DNA of 64,000 nucleotides from Streptomyces sp. DG1A-41 (GTDB lineage: Bacteria > Actinomycetota > Actinomycetes > Streptomycetales > Streptomycetaceae): contig NZ_CP146350.1 in assembly GCF_037055355.1 (NCBI RefSeq), positions 2,689,001-2,753,000 on the forward strand. The letters are read 5' to 3'. Below the pieces are notes generated by a model, which saw nothing but the letters and a program-made list of their open reading frames with translations, searched no databases and had not been told where the DNA came from. Of this stretch, positions 7,653 to 16,135 are shown piece by piece. A program made the translations under genes and the position numbers. Numbering within the stretch: position 1 is the stretch's first letter; every line of letters begins with the position of its first letter.

Positions 7653-9056
7653 GTGACGGCGACTCCAGAGCAGCCGTACTCGCCGTCGGTGCCGCGCGCA
7701 CACCGTCCGCGCCGGCGCCTCCCCCGAACCCCCGGCCCGCTCCGCGACGTGCTCGCCCTGACGGGACTGGCCCTGCTGGCCGCGCTGGCGCTGCCCGCCG
7801 CCTTCGCGGGCGGGGGGACCCGGCGCTGGTTCGGCGGTCGTGCCGAGAGCCAGCGGGCCGAGGCACAGGCCGCGAAGGACGCCGCCGCGGCCGCCTTCTA
7901 CGAGCTCGACACCGCGCAGCGCGACCTGCGCATCTCGATCGAGACGATCACCGCGGTCGACGACTCCCCCGCCGCCCGGCGCGCCGTCGCCGACTTCGAC
8001 ACGCTCGGCCGGCGCATCGACGAGGCCAGCCACCAGTACATCAGCGCGGTCGACGCCCACGACCTCGACCGCGACGACCTGGAGGCCTCGGCCGCCGCCC
8101 GCGCCCGCACCGAGCTGACCGCCGCCAGAGAGGAACTCGGCCGGGTCAAGCAGGAGCTGGACCGGTTCACCGACGGCCTCGGCCCGCTGCTCGGCAAGGC
8201 CGAGACCCAGCTGGCCCGCCTCGCCCCCGCGGTGGAGCGCGCCCGCCAGGCCCTGCTCGCCGCCTCCAACGCCCTCGACTCCGTACGGGCCACAGGGCTG
8301 AAGGCGGACGACCTCGCCGCCCGTCTCGCCGCCCTGTCTCCCGAGCTCACCAAGCTGAACCAGGGCGCCGGGCAGCACGGAGTACCGCAGACCCTGGAGC
8401 GGGCCGAGCAGGTCACGCGTGAGGCCGAGGCGGTCCGCGTGGAGGCCGAGCGACTGCCGGAGCGCGCCGCCGAGATCGATCACCGGCTCGTCTCCCTGCG
8501 CACCCGCGCCCAGGCCCTCACCACCCGCTCCGAGCAGGTCGACCCGATCCTGAGCGAACTGCGCCGCCGTTTCACCGCGGCCTGCTGGCAGGACCTGCAA
8601 CGCGTCCCGGACGTCGCCGCCGAGAACGTACGCCGGGCCGAGACGAAACTGGCCGAAGCCCGCACCGCCCGCGACGAACAGCGCTGGGCCGACGCCACGG
8701 CCCTGCTGTCGACCGTACGAGCCCTGCTGAACACCACCGACGAGGCCGTCTCGGCCGCCGGCGACCGCCTGCGCCGCCTGAACGCCGTGCAGAAGGACCC
8801 CCAGCAGGAGATCGACCGCACCCGCTTCGCCATCCGCGACGCCCAGCGCCTCGCCATGGCCGGCCGCAACACCCCCGACCCGCGCCACGCCCGCCCCCTG
8901 GACGACGCGGTGTCCCGCCTGGAACGCGCCATCGCCACCCTCGACGGCCGCCACCCCGACTACTGGCACTTCCTCACGGAAACGGAAGCCGTACGCCGGG
9001 CCGTGTCCCGCGTGGTGTCCCACATCCGCGAGGAACGCGGGGCCACCGGCCAGTGA
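7653..9056 (+). CDS. Membrane-anchored coiled-coil protein
   Basis: A 467-residue protein. A Pro/Arg-rich start is followed by one transmembrane helix at residues about 32-50 (VLALTGLALLAALALPAAF), then almost uninterrupted Ala/Glu/Arg-rich heptad sequence up to about residue 440, predicted as long coiled coils. No catalytic motif is visible. GTG 7653 has GGGAGAGGG immediately upstream. Conserved proteins of this form occur widely in Streptomyces; a scaffold role at the membrane is only a guess. A very small zinc-ribbon gene follows 21 bp downstream but has its own promoter. Confidence 0.7.
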   Translation: MTATPEQPYSPSVPRAHRPRRRLPRTPGPLRDVLALTGLALLAALALPAAFAGGGTRRWFGGRAESQRAEAQAAKDAAAAAFYELDTAQRDLRISIETITAVDDSPAARRAVADFDTLGRRIDEASHQYISAVDAHDLDRDDLEASAAARARTELTAAREELGRVKQELDRFTDGLGPLLGKAETQLARLAPAVERARQALLAASNALDSVRATGLKADDLAARLAALSPELTKLNQGAGQHGVPQTLERAEQVTREAEAVRVEAERLPERAAEIDHRLVSLRTRAQALTTRSEQVDPILSELRRRFTAACWQDLQRVPDVAAENVRRAETKLAEARTARDEQRWADATALLSTVRALLNTTDEAVSAAGDRLRRLNAVQKDPQQEIDRTRFAIRDAQRLAMAGRNTPDPRHARPLDDAVSRLERAIATLDGRHPDYWHFLTETEAVRRAVSRVVSHIREERGATGQ

Positions 9057-9065
9057 CGTGCCGGT

Positions 9066-9071
9066 TAATCT
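9066..9071 (+). promoter_or_regulatory. -10 box of a probable leaderless gene
   Basis: TAATCT ends 6 nt before ATG 9078, and no ribosome-binding site is present. Confidence 0.5.
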
Positions 9072-9077
9072 GTGCGC

Positions 9078-9305
9078 ATGCCTCGCTACGAGTACCGCTG
9101 CCGGACCTGCGGCGACACCTTCGAACTCAGTCGTCCCATGGCCGAGTCCTCCGATCCCGCGGCATGCCCCTCGGGTCACGACGACACGGTGAAGCTCCTG
9201 TCCACCGTCGCGGTGGGCGGCTCCACCTCCGCCCCGGCCCCGGCACCCCGCGCGGGCGGCGGAGGCGGTGGGGGCGGCTGCTGCGGTGGCGGCTGCTGCG
9301 GCTGA
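9078..9305 (+). CDS. FmdB-type zinc ribbon protein
   Basis: A 75-residue protein beginning MPRYEYRCRTCG, the standard start of the FmdB/CxxC regulatory-protein family. The Zn ligands are Cys8, Cys11 and probably Cys30 with His34 (AACPSGH), so the second knuckle is incomplete compared with a classical CxxC pair. The C-terminus is an unusual low-complexity tail of about eight glycines followed by CCGGGCCG. ATG 9078 is preceded by TAATCT rather than a ribosome site, so the mRNA is probably leaderless. Role unknown; the family is thought to bind zinc. Confidence 0.85.
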   Translation: MPRYEYRCRTCGDTFELSRPMAESSDPAACPSGHDDTVKLLSTVAVGGSTSAPAPAPRAGGGGGGGGCCGGGCCG

Positions 9306-9349
9306 CACCGGCGCCGGTTTTCCTCAGGGAACCTTCAGCTCCCGTTTTC

Positions 9350-9355
9350 TAGCGT
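9350..9355 (+). promoter_or_regulatory. -10 box of a probable leaderless gene
   Basis: TAGCGT ends 7 nt before ATG 9363, and no ribosome-binding site is present. Confidence 0.55.
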
Positions 9356-9362
9356 TGGCGGC

Positions 9363-10184
9363 ATGACAGCCATCGCAGCGCAGACGATCACAGCTGCCGC
9401 GGACACCGGTCCGCAGTGGGTCAACGACCTCATGGACGCGCTGGGCGCGCCGGGTGCCGGTCTCGCCATCGCCCTGGAGAACCTGTTCCCGCCGCTGCCC
9501 AGCGAGGTGATCCTGCCGCTCGCCGGGTTCGCCGCGTCCAGCGGGCGGATGAGCCTGCTCGCTGTCCTGCTGTGGACGACGGCCGGCTCGGTGCTGGGCG
9601 CGCTCGCGCTGTACGGCGTCGGTGCGCTGCTCGGTCGTGACCGGACGGTGGCGATGGCCGCCCGGCTGCCGTTGGTGAAGGTCTCCGACATCGAGCGGAC
9701 GGAAGCGTGGTTCCTGCGGCACGGCACCAAGGCGGTGTTCTTCGGCCGGATGATCCCGATCTTCCGCAGCCTGATCTCCGTACCGGCGGGCGTGGAACGC
9801 ATGCGCCTGCCGGTGTTCCTGGGGCTGACCACCCTGGGCAGCGCGATCTGGAACACGGTGTTCGTACTCGCGGGCTACCTGCTGGGCGCGAACTGGCACC
9901 AGGTGACGACCGTCGTCTCGACGTACTCGAAGGTGGTCCTTGCTCTAGCCGGGCTGGCAGCGCTGGCACTCGTCGGGCTGCGGTTGCTGAGGCGCCCCGA
10001 CAGGGGGCGCGGGGCTGTGACGATGTGCGGCACCGCCGCGAGGCGCGGCCAGCCACGGCGCCGCCGCACCCGCGCGATCACCGCACCCCCAGCTCCTGGG
10101 CGAACCGGCCAAGCCCAGCGGCAGCGAGAAGCTCCCGCAGAATCCGCTCCCCCGCAAGCACGCCCCGTTCGGGAAGCGCCCTGA
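9363..10184 (+). CDS. DedA family protein with repeat-derived C-terminal tail
   Basis: A 273-residue protein. Residues 1-215 are a normal DedA membrane domain: the motif ENLFPPLPSEVILPLAGF (residues 39-56), a G-x-x-x-G helix, and FFGRMIPIFRSLISVPAGVERM near residue 125, the conserved R-x-I-P-x-x-R signature. After LRLLRRP the frame runs on into a dispersed repeat (10001-10075) and then into the convergent HAD gene, adding about 55 basic residues unrelated to the family. The stop codon therefore lies 107 bp inside the 3' end of the neighbouring gene. It is probably leaderless from TAGCGT. The first 215 residues are likely to carry the membrane function. Confidence 0.8.
   Translation: MTAIAAQTITAAADTGPQWVNDLMDALGAPGAGLAIALENLFPPLPSEVILPLAGFAASSGRMSLLAVLLWTTAGSVLGALALYGVGALLGRDRTVAMAARLPLVKVSDIERTEAWFLRHGTKAVFFGRMIPIFRSLISVPAGVERMRLPVFLGLTTLGSAIWNTVFVLAGYLLGANWHQVTTVVSTYSKVVLALAGLAALALVGLRLLRRPDRGRGAVTMCGTAARRGQPRRRRTRAITAPPAPGRTGQAQRQREAPAESAPPQARPVREAP
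10001..10075 (-). repeat. Dispersed repeat family A, copy 1
   Basis: Read on the minus strand this matches the copies at 30061-30134 and 61934-62006: a GGGTGCGG start, then GTGGC, CGCGCC, CGGCGG, GCCGCACATCG and a terminal CAGCCCCGCGCCCCCTG. It is translated on the plus strand as the tail of the DedA protein. Confidence 0.7.
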
Positions 10185-10914
10185 TCGCGGGGGCCGTCCA
10201 GTCGGTGTCGGCCAGTTCCCCGTGGCCGGGGCGCCAGCCCTGGTCGGCCGCGAGGAGCAGGTCGGCGTCGAGCAGGGAGTCCCCGGCGGCGAGGGTGAGG
10301 TCGGCGCCGGTCCGGCGGGCGATTTCGCGCATCGCCGCGCTCTTGGTCAGCGGCTTGGGCACGGCGTAGATCTTGCGGCCCTGGAGGGACACGGTCCAGC
10401 CGCGGTTCTCCGCCCAGACCGCGAGTTCCTTCACCCAGTCCTCGTTGAGCAGTTCACGCTCGACGACGAGGTAGGCGAAGAGGTCGTCGGCAACGCGGTG
10501 CTTGCGCACCCAGACCGGGTCGGCGGACCTCAGCAGGTGTTCCTGCACCTCGGCCAGGGGCGCGCACTGGTCGGCCAGCCGCGCAGTCACCTGTGCGTGC
10601 CAGTCGGGGTCGGACACGCCGTCCACCAGGATGTGGCCGCCGTTCGCGCAGATCGCGTAGGTGGGCGCGGGGCCCGGCAGGTTGATGCGCAGGTACTGCT
10701 TGCGCGTACGGGTCGTCGTCGGCACGAACACGGCGGCGTCGCCGAGGTCGGTCAGGAGCTGGGCCGCGGTCTCCGTCATGTACGACAGCGGCTTGCTCTC
10801 GTGCACCTCCACACACAGCAGCCGGGGCGCCCGTGCGTCCGGCATGGTCAGCGCCAGAGCCGCGGCGGAGTAGATCAGTGTGCGATCGAGGTCGCTCGCG
10901 ACGAGGACGGGCAT
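10078..10914 (-). CDS. HAD family phosphatase of the Ter-associated operon
   Basis: A 278-residue Cof-like HAD hydrolase. Motif I is SDLDRTLIY with nucleophile Asp8 and Asp10; the motif II Thr lies in PTTTRT (66-71), the motif III Lys in LTKSAA (Lys191), and motif IV is GDSLLDADLL (211-220). ATG 10914 overlaps the stop of the upstream 902-aa gene as TGATG, so translation is coupled. HAD enzymes of this type occur with PRTase, TRSP and CitE-like genes in tellurium-resistance (Ter) neighbourhoods, where a nucleoside-like metabolite pathway has been proposed; the substrate is unknown. Its 3' end overlaps the DedA gene by 107 bp. Confidence 0.85.
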   Translation of the reverse strand: MPVLVASDLDRTLIYSAAALALTMPDARAPRLLCVEVHESKPLSYMTETAAQLLTDLGDAAVFVPTTTRTRKQYLRINLPGPAPTYAICANGGHILVDGVSDPDWHAQVTARLADQCAPLAEVQEHLLRSADPVWVRKHRVADDLFAYLVVERELLNEDWVKELAVWAENRGWTVSLQGRKIYAVPKPLTKSAAMREIARRTGADLTLAAGDSLLDADLLLAADQGWRPGHGELADTDWTAPAIRALPERGVLAGERILRELLAAAGLGRFAQELGVR

Positions 10915-13622
10915 CAGACCGTCACCGCCTTGCCGTCGGCGCCGGTCGCGCCCCGGGTGTACTTGGGATGGATCAGGCCGACGCAGGTGTAGGGCAGTTC
11001 GGCCACCTCCTCCACGGGGACGCCGCGATGCCCGGCCAGCAGGCGTACGTGGTCGAGGTCGCTGCCCGCCCCGGCGCGTGCCAGGACCTTCCAGGGCACG
11101 CGGCGCAGCATCACCCGGGTGGTCTCGCCGACGCCGGGCTTGACGAGGTTCACGTCGTGGATGCCGTACTCCTCGCTGATGCGCTCGACGGCGGCCCAGC
11201 CCTCCCAGGTGGGCGAGCGGTCGGCGGCGAGCAGTTCCTTGGCCTGGGCGCAGGCCGCGTCCGCGACCTCGGGGAAGCGGGCGGACACGGCGTCCAGGAA
11301 GGTCACCGAGACGTCGGTGCCGGCGAGTTCGCGGTAGAACTTGGCGCCGTGGAAGTCGTGCGGTCCGACCAGGTCCGCCCGCAGGACGGTCCGCGAGATC
11401 AGGCCGGACACGGTCGAGTTGAGGCAGGCGGAGGGAATGAGGAAGTCCTCGCGGGTGCCGTAGGTCCGTACGCAGGAGCCCGGGTCGGCCAGGACCGCGA
11501 TCTCGGGGCTGAAGCCGGTGATGCCGTCGGACTTCTCGAAGTCCTCCAGGGCCTGGGCGAGTTCGCGGGTGATGGCGCCCTTGCCGGTCCAGCCGTCGAT
11601 GAAGACGACGTCCCGGGGGTCGTGGTGCCCGGCGAGCCAGCGAAGGGCGTTGGCGTCGATGCCGCGGCCGCGGACGATCGACACGGCGTAGTGCGGCAGG
11701 TCGAGGCCGTGCCGGTGCTGGGCCCAGCGGCGCATCAGGATGCCGACGGGTGTCCCCGCGCGGGCGAGGGAGACCAGGACGGGGCGCGGGGACCGCTCCG
11801 CGAGGACCGTCTCGGTGACGACGCCGACGGCCTTGGCGATGCGGGACGCCGAGGTCTCCAGCGCGGCGTGGAACAGCTCCTGGTACTGCTCGCTCGGCTG
11901 GTACTCCACGGGCAGCGACTCGGCGTAGTGCGCGCCGCCGCTCTGGATCGCCTCCTCGCGCTCCTCGGTCGGCGCCTCCAGCGTCACGTCCGAGAGGTCC
12001 TGGAGCAGCCAGCCGACCTCCTCGGGCGCGTACGAGGAGAAGGCGGGGCCGCGGAGGGGCTCGGGCAGCATGGAGGGCCTTTCGGGGGCGTGCGGGGACT
12101 CGGGGGCGTACGACGGCACAACGGCGAGGAGGACCTGCGGCGTGTGCGCGGCGAGCTGGGCCAGCAGGCCGTCGGGAGCGTGCAGCACGGGCGTGTCCGC
12201 GGCCGAGTCGACGACGGCGATCACCGCGTCGAAGCCGGCGCCCGCCACGTTGTAGGCGTACCGCTCGCCCGGGCCGTCGGCGGGGTCGTCGTGGGCGGGG
12301 AAGACCAGGCGGGTGCGTATCGCGTAGCCGGGGTCGTCGACGGCGAGGACGGGTGAGCGGGTGGTGGTGGAGTAGCGCACTTCGGCGCGGACGGTCCCCT
12401 CCAGCTCGCGGGCGAGCCTGAGCGGGGCGTACATCAGCTCCTCGAAGCCGAGGACGAGCACGCGGCGGGCGTCGGCAGGCAGCGCCTCGGCGATCCGGGC
12501 CGTCATGGCGGGCAGGGCCGTCTCCAGGCGCTCCCGGTGCGCGGGGGTGAACCCGTGCCGGCCGCCGTCGGGCAGGCCCTCGGACCAGCGCAGGTCTATG
12601 CGGCTGATGTGGGGACGGGTGCGGTTGTCCTCCGGGTGCGGGCCGGTGGGGGTTGGCCGCGCAGTTCCCCGCGCCCCTGCAGTTCCCCGCGCCCCCAGGG
12701 GGGTGGCCCGACCGTCGCTTTCAAGGCCCGCGGCGCCTGTTTCGCCCTCGAGGGGCGCGGGACCGTGTCGATGTGCGGCTCCGCCGCGGAGCGCGACCGG
12801 CCCAGACGATGCCGCAGACGACGAACCACCCTCCGCGGCACTCTCGGCCTCGTACCGCGCCACCAACTCCCGCCCCTTCTCCAGCACCCCCTCGGGCAGC
12901 CGCACGGTCCCCGAAGCCGCTGCCACGAGATCCACCCGCGCGCCGATCTCGCGGGCGAACTCCTCCAGCCGGCCGGCGTCGGCAACCGACCGCATGTCCA
13001 CCAGCGCCACCACGACATACCGCCGCCGCGGATACCGCTCATGCAGATCCCGGACGGTGTTCAGCACCGTGTTCCCCGTGGAGAACTCGTCGTCGACCAG
13101 GACCAGCGGCCCGTCCCCGCTGAGCAGCGCGGGGTCCTCCGGCAGCAGCAGGTGCGAGGTCGCGTGCGAGTGGGACTCCTCGAAGCCGCCGGCCGGGGCG
13201 AGACCGGCGACGGGGCGGCGCGTGGAGTGCAGGTAGGGGGCGAGGCCCAGGCCGTCGGCGACACAGTGGCCGAGGCCGGTCGCGGTCTCCGCGTAGCCGA
13301 GGACGACCGCGCGGCGCGCCTCGTCGGCGCCCAGCAGTTCACGCACGCGGCGGCCCAGCTCGAAGCCGTGGCCGTAGACCACGGACGGGGACTGCGGGAC
13401 GTGCTTGCCGAGCACGTTCGACACCAGCAGGTGGGCCCGCTTGGGGTTGCGGCGCAGGGCCAGCCCGAGCAGGTCCGTCAGCCGGTCGTCGCCGACGAGC
13501 TCGACGCCGAGCCGCTCGGCGACCCAGCTGCCCGACCATATGCCGTCGGCACCGCCGGCCGCCCCGGCCGGCACCCCGTCGCGCACCTGGTGGTGCGCCC
13601 CCTCGTTCACTGCCTTCTCCAT
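10914..13622 (-). CDS. PRTase-TRSP-StiP-PELOTA fusion protein (Ter-associated)
   Basis: A 902-residue multidomain protein in one continuous frame. Residues 30-250 form a phosphoribosyltransferase domain with the PRPP loop VLVDDEFSTGNT (174-185). Residues about 270-325 are an Arg/Gly/Pro linker encoded by dispersed repeat DNA. Residues about 336-505 match the TRSP domain. Residues about 528-800 match the StiP family: EEREEAIQSGGAHYAESLPVEY is split around 553-574, then VSLARAGTPVGI, IVRGRGID, IDGWTGKGAI (675-684) and FLIPSACLNSTVSG with Cys733. Residues about 812-892 resemble a PELOTA RNA-binding domain. It lies 63 bp after the CitE-like gene and overlaps the HAD gene. Some species encode these parts as separate genes. 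A metabolite-making role is inferred. Confidence 0.8.
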   Translation of the reverse strand: MEKAVNEGAHHQVRDGVPAGAAGGADGIWSGSWVAERLGVELVGDDRLTDLLGLALRRNPKRAHLLVSNVLGKHVPQSPSVVYGHGFELGRRVRELLGADEARRAVVLGYAETATGLGHCVADGLGLAPYLHSTRRPVAGLAPAGGFEESHSHATSHLLLPEDPALLSGDGPLVLVDDEFSTGNTVLNTVRDLHERYPRRRYVVVALVDMRSVADAGRLEEFAREIGARVDLVAAASGTVRLPEGVLEKGRELVARYEAESAAEGGSSSAASSGPVALRGGAAHRHGPAPLEGETGAAGLESDGRATPLGARGTAGARGTARPTPTGPHPEDNRTRPHISRIDLRWSEGLPDGGRHGFTPAHRERLETALPAMTARIAEALPADARRVLVLGFEELMYAPLRLARELEGTVRAEVRYSTTTRSPVLAVDDPGYAIRTRLVFPAHDDPADGPGERYAYNVAGAGFDAVIAVVDSAADTPVLHAPDGLLAQLAAHTPQVLLAVVPSYAPESPHAPERPSMLPEPLRGPAFSSYAPEEVGWLLQDLSDVTLEAPTEEREEAIQSGGAHYAESLPVEYQPSEQYQELFHAALETSASRIAKAVGVVTETVLAERSPRPVLVSLARAGTPVGILMRRWAQHRHGLDLPHYAVSIVRGRGIDANALRWLAGHHDPRDVVFIDGWTGKGAITRELAQALEDFEKSDGITGFSPEIAVLADPGSCVRTYGTREDFLIPSACLNSTVSGLISRTVLRADLVGPHDFHGAKFYRELAGTDVSVTFLDAVSARFPEVADAACAQAKELLAADRSPTWEGWAAVERISEEYGIHDVNLVKPGVGETTRVMLRRVPWKVLARAGAGSDLDHVRLLAGHRGVPVEEVAELPYTCVGLIHPKYTRGATGADGKAVTV
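12633..12698 (+). repeat. Dispersed repeat family A, variant inside a coding region
   Basis: GGGTGCGGGCCGGTGGGGG, TTGGCCGCGCAG and two copies of TTCCCCGCGCCCC, the common Streptomyces variant of family A. Here it is read on the minus strand as part of the linker of the 902-aa protein. Confidence 0.65.
12748..12800 (-). repeat. Dispersed repeat family A, second half-copy, inverted to 12633-12698
   Basis: On the minus strand: GGTCGCGCTCCGCGGCGG, AGCCGCACATCGACACGG, TCCCGCGCCCCTCGAG, closely matching 30080-30131. It lies head-to-head with the preceding copy, 49 bp apart, within the PRTase-TRSP linker. Confidence 0.7.
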
Positions 13623-13685
13623 GTATTCCCTGCGTCGATGTCGCCGGTCTCCCCGACGAGAATGCGTTCCTCGGATACCGTGCGG

Positions 13686-14852
13686 TCAGTCGCCCAGGCC
13701 GGCCGCGAGCAGCTCCACGAAGCCGATGTCCTCGTTCGCCACGCCGAAAACCTCGGCACGCAGCAGCGTCCGCTCGGCCCAGGCCCGATGCGGCTTCACC
13801 TCGTTCATCTTGTTCGTGTACGCCGACCTCAGCACGCCCCCGCCGCCGCGCTCGGGGCGCAGGATGTCCTGGGCGTCCGAGAACTCCTCGTGGCTGACGA
13901 CCGACAGGGCGTGCACGGGCAGCACGTGCGAGGGGTGGATGCAGGTCTTGCCCAGCAGTCCGTTGGCCTGGTCCAGGGAGATCTCCCTGAGCAGGCCGTC
14001 CATGGCGTGCTCAATCAGCTTCTCGCGCAGCTCCGCGGCCTGCACCTCCAGGAAGGGGCTCTGCCGCAGCAACGGCTTGAACATGCGCTCCTGGACCCGG
14101 AAGTACTCCCACACCGGCCCGGTCACGGTGAAGCCGGTGCCGTCGGCGCGGCCCAGCATGTTCACCACGTCGGCGATCACGGAGGCGACGACCTGCACGT
14201 CGTAGGCCGTCATGTCGGGGCCTCTGCGCAGCCCGTACGAGGAACAGAAGTCCGTCACGCCGAGGCGCAGGGCGAGCACCCGGTCGCGGTACTTGCCGAC
14301 CGCCCGGGAGATGCCCTCCAGGGTCGCCACGCGCGACTCGCGGTAGAGCAGCTCCGGCGACTCCAGCACCGGCATGGCGAACAGGCGACGGCCGCCTTCG
14401 GCCTCGGCGGTCGCCAGCGCCTCGAGGAAGGGGATGCCGCGTTCCTCGGTGAACTTCGGCAGTACGAATCCGGACAGCAGCCGGGCGGCGGGCCCGAGGC
14501 GTCGTACCAGGTCGGGGATCTGCTCGGGGACGCGCACCCGGATGAAGAGCAGCGGCAGGTCCGCGCCCGGGAGGCCGGCGAGGGCCGTGAGCTGGCGGAC
14601 GAGGTTCTCCTCGCCCGGGCCGACGTCCGCGTCGTCGATCGAGTCCTCCAGGCACAGGACCATGGAGACCACGCCGCGACCGGTCTGCTTGAGGATGTCG
14701 TCGGCCAGGCGTTCCCGGGTGGCCGGGCTGTAGAGGGTGGCGCCCAGGGCGGCCGAGAGCAGCCGGGCCGGCGAATCCGCGGTGAACGTGCACGGCTCGC
14801 GGTAGAAGAGACGCTTCCGCACCTCAGGGGCGATGTGCCCGAAATGACGCAT
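13686..14852 (-). CDS. HpcH/HpaI aldolase / citrate lyase beta-like protein (Ter-associated)
   Basis: A 388-residue CitE-like TIM-barrel protein. It shows LYSPATRERLADDI (residues 40-53), then VVSMVLCLEDSIDD with the Glu-Asp pair used for metal binding, LLFIRVRVPEQ with the substrate-binding Arg, and GFVLPKF. Length is larger than classical CitE (about 290), as in Ter-operon members. It is the first gene of the minus-strand operon CitE-like, PRTase fusion, HAD. The 230 bp upstream separate it from the divergent TerD gene at 15083 and must hold both promoters. In Ter neighbourhoods this enzyme is proposed to act on a small acyl or keto-acid intermediate; the reaction is not established. Confidence 0.85.
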   Translation of the reverse strand: MRHFGHIAPEVRKRLFYREPCTFTADSPARLLSAALGATLYSPATRERLADDILKQTGRGVVSMVLCLEDSIDDADVGPGEENLVRQLTALAGLPGADLPLLFIRVRVPEQIPDLVRRLGPAARLLSGFVLPKFTEERGIPFLEALATAEAEGGRRLFAMPVLESPELLYRESRVATLEGISRAVGKYRDRVLALRLGVTDFCSSYGLRRGPDMTAYDVQVVASVIADVVNMLGRADGTGFTVTGPVWEYFRVQERMFKPLLRQSPFLEVQAAELREKLIEHAMDGLLREISLDQANGLLGKTCIHPSHVLPVHALSVVSHEEFSDAQDILRPERGGGGVLRSAYTNKMNEVKPHRAWAERTLLRAEVFGVANEDIGFVELLAAGLGD

Positions 14853-15082
14853 GGAACTCCCCCGTGGTGGTGGTGCGACCTGCGAATCGTCGAAAGGTGG
14901 CCGGTAATAGTACGTAGAAGTGCATGGCAGAGGTTCCCGTCAGGCATGAATTTCAGGTAACGCGGGCAAGCACAGCCGGGCCCGGTGAGGACGACGGTAG
15001 TCCGCGAGGGCCGCCGGCGCCGCTCGTGACACCGCGGGCCCCCGCGTTGTCGTGAGCAGGACCGAGAAGGCAGGATGACCGC

Positions 15083-16075
15083 ATGACGCACGCGATGCTG
15101 AAGGGGTCGAACGTCCCGCTGGAAGCCACCACGGTGCGCGCCGTGCTGCGCTGGACACCCGGGCAGGGGGTTCCGGACGTCGACGCCTCCGCGCTGCTCC
15201 TCGGCCCCGACGGTCGTGTGCGCTCCGACGAGGACTTCGTCTTCTACAACCAGCCCCGGCACCCTTCCGGGAAGGTGTGGCGGCTCGGCAAGAAGCGGGT
15301 CGCCGAGGGCCTGACCGACACGATCCAGACAGATCTCGCCGGTGTCGAGTCGGGAGTCAGCCGGATTCTGCTGGTCGCTTCGGCGGACGGCGTCACGTTC
15401 GACCGCGTACGGGCCCTGCGCATTTTGCTGTACGACGCGGCGGGCACCGGCGCGGAGCCTCTGGCGTACTTCGACGTCAAGCCGGAGACGGGCGAGGAGA
15501 CCGCGCTGATCTGCGGCGAGCTGTACCGGCGCGGGGAGGGCTGGAAGTTCCGGGCGCTGGGCGAGGGTTATTCGAACGGGCTTCAGGGGCTCGCGACCGA
15601 GTACGGCATCTCGGTGGACGAGTCGGAGGCGATCGAGGAGCCGGCCGGACAACCGACCACGGTCGGCGCGGCCAAGCCCACCACGTCCGGCCCGGCCCAG
15701 CCCACGACCTCCGGCCCCGCACAGCCGCCTGCTGCTGACCCGGCTCAGCCCACGACCTCCGCCCCCACCCAGCAGCCCCCGGCCCCAACCCCGCCCTCCC
15801 CCGAGGTGTCCCGGCCGCTGCCGCCGGAGCAGCCGACCGCGGTGCCCGCGCAGCCCGCGTACGGGTATCCGCCGCAGCAGCCCCCGGCGACCCAGCCGGC
15901 GTACGGCTACCCGCATCCCACCAGCCAGCCCGCCTACGGCTACCCCCAGGCGCCGGCGACGGCGGGCGTCACGGGGGCGCAGTCCGGCTACGGCTACCCG
16001 CAGCCGGTCGCCGCCGCGTCCCCCGACCCGGACTTCCGCCTGCCCCCGCAGGGCCCTCAGTTCATCGGGCGCTAG
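15083..16075 (+). CDS. TerD family protein with YGYP-repeat tail
   Basis: A 330-residue protein. Residues 1-185 form a TerD domain: [20 protein letters not shown] carries the Asp-x-Asp calcium-binding motif, then [34 protein letters not shown] and [15 protein letters not shown]. The rest is a low-complexity tail, first [12 protein letters not shown] repeats and then four YGYP units (residues about 264-315). ATG 15083 has AGGCAGG about 9 nt upstream. TerD proteins bind calcium and act in stress responses on the inner face of the membrane; the Pro/Tyr tail may mediate clustering or membrane contacts (inference). It is divergent from the CitE-PRTase-HAD operon. Confidence 0.85.
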   Translation: MTHAMLKGSNVPLEATTVRAVLRWTPGQGVPDVDASALLLGPDGRVRSDEDFVFYNQPRHPSGKVWRLGKKRVAEGLTDTIQTDLAGVESGVSRILLVASADGVTFDRVRALRILLYDAAGTGAEPLAYFDVKPETGEETALICGELYRRGEGWKFRALGEGYSNGLQGLATEYGISVDESEAIEEPAGQPTTVGAAKPTTSGPAQPTTSGPAQPPAADPAQPTTSAPTQQPPAPTPPSPEVSRPLPPEQPTAVPAQPAYGYPPQQPPATQPAYGYPHPTSQPAYGYPQAPATAGVTGAQSGYGYPQPVAAASPDPDFRLPPQGPQFIGR

Positions 16076-16096
16076 TGCCCCGACAGGCAGGACCAG

Positions 16097-16123
16097 GGGC
16101 CGGCCCCCGCAAGGGCCCGGCCC
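16097..16123 (+). terminator. GC-rich hairpin between convergent genes
   Basis: GGGCCGGCCC pairs with GGGCCCGGCCC, one bulged base, 6-nt spacer, 21 bp after the TerD stop and before the end of the TerA-like gene. Confidence 0.5.
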
Positions 16124-16135
16124 GCAGCCCGGCCC

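Noticed and set aside
10833..12356. A 507-codon plus-strand frame
   Set aside because: It lies opposite the PRTase-TRSP-StiP gene and is Gly/Arg/Val-rich without motifs.
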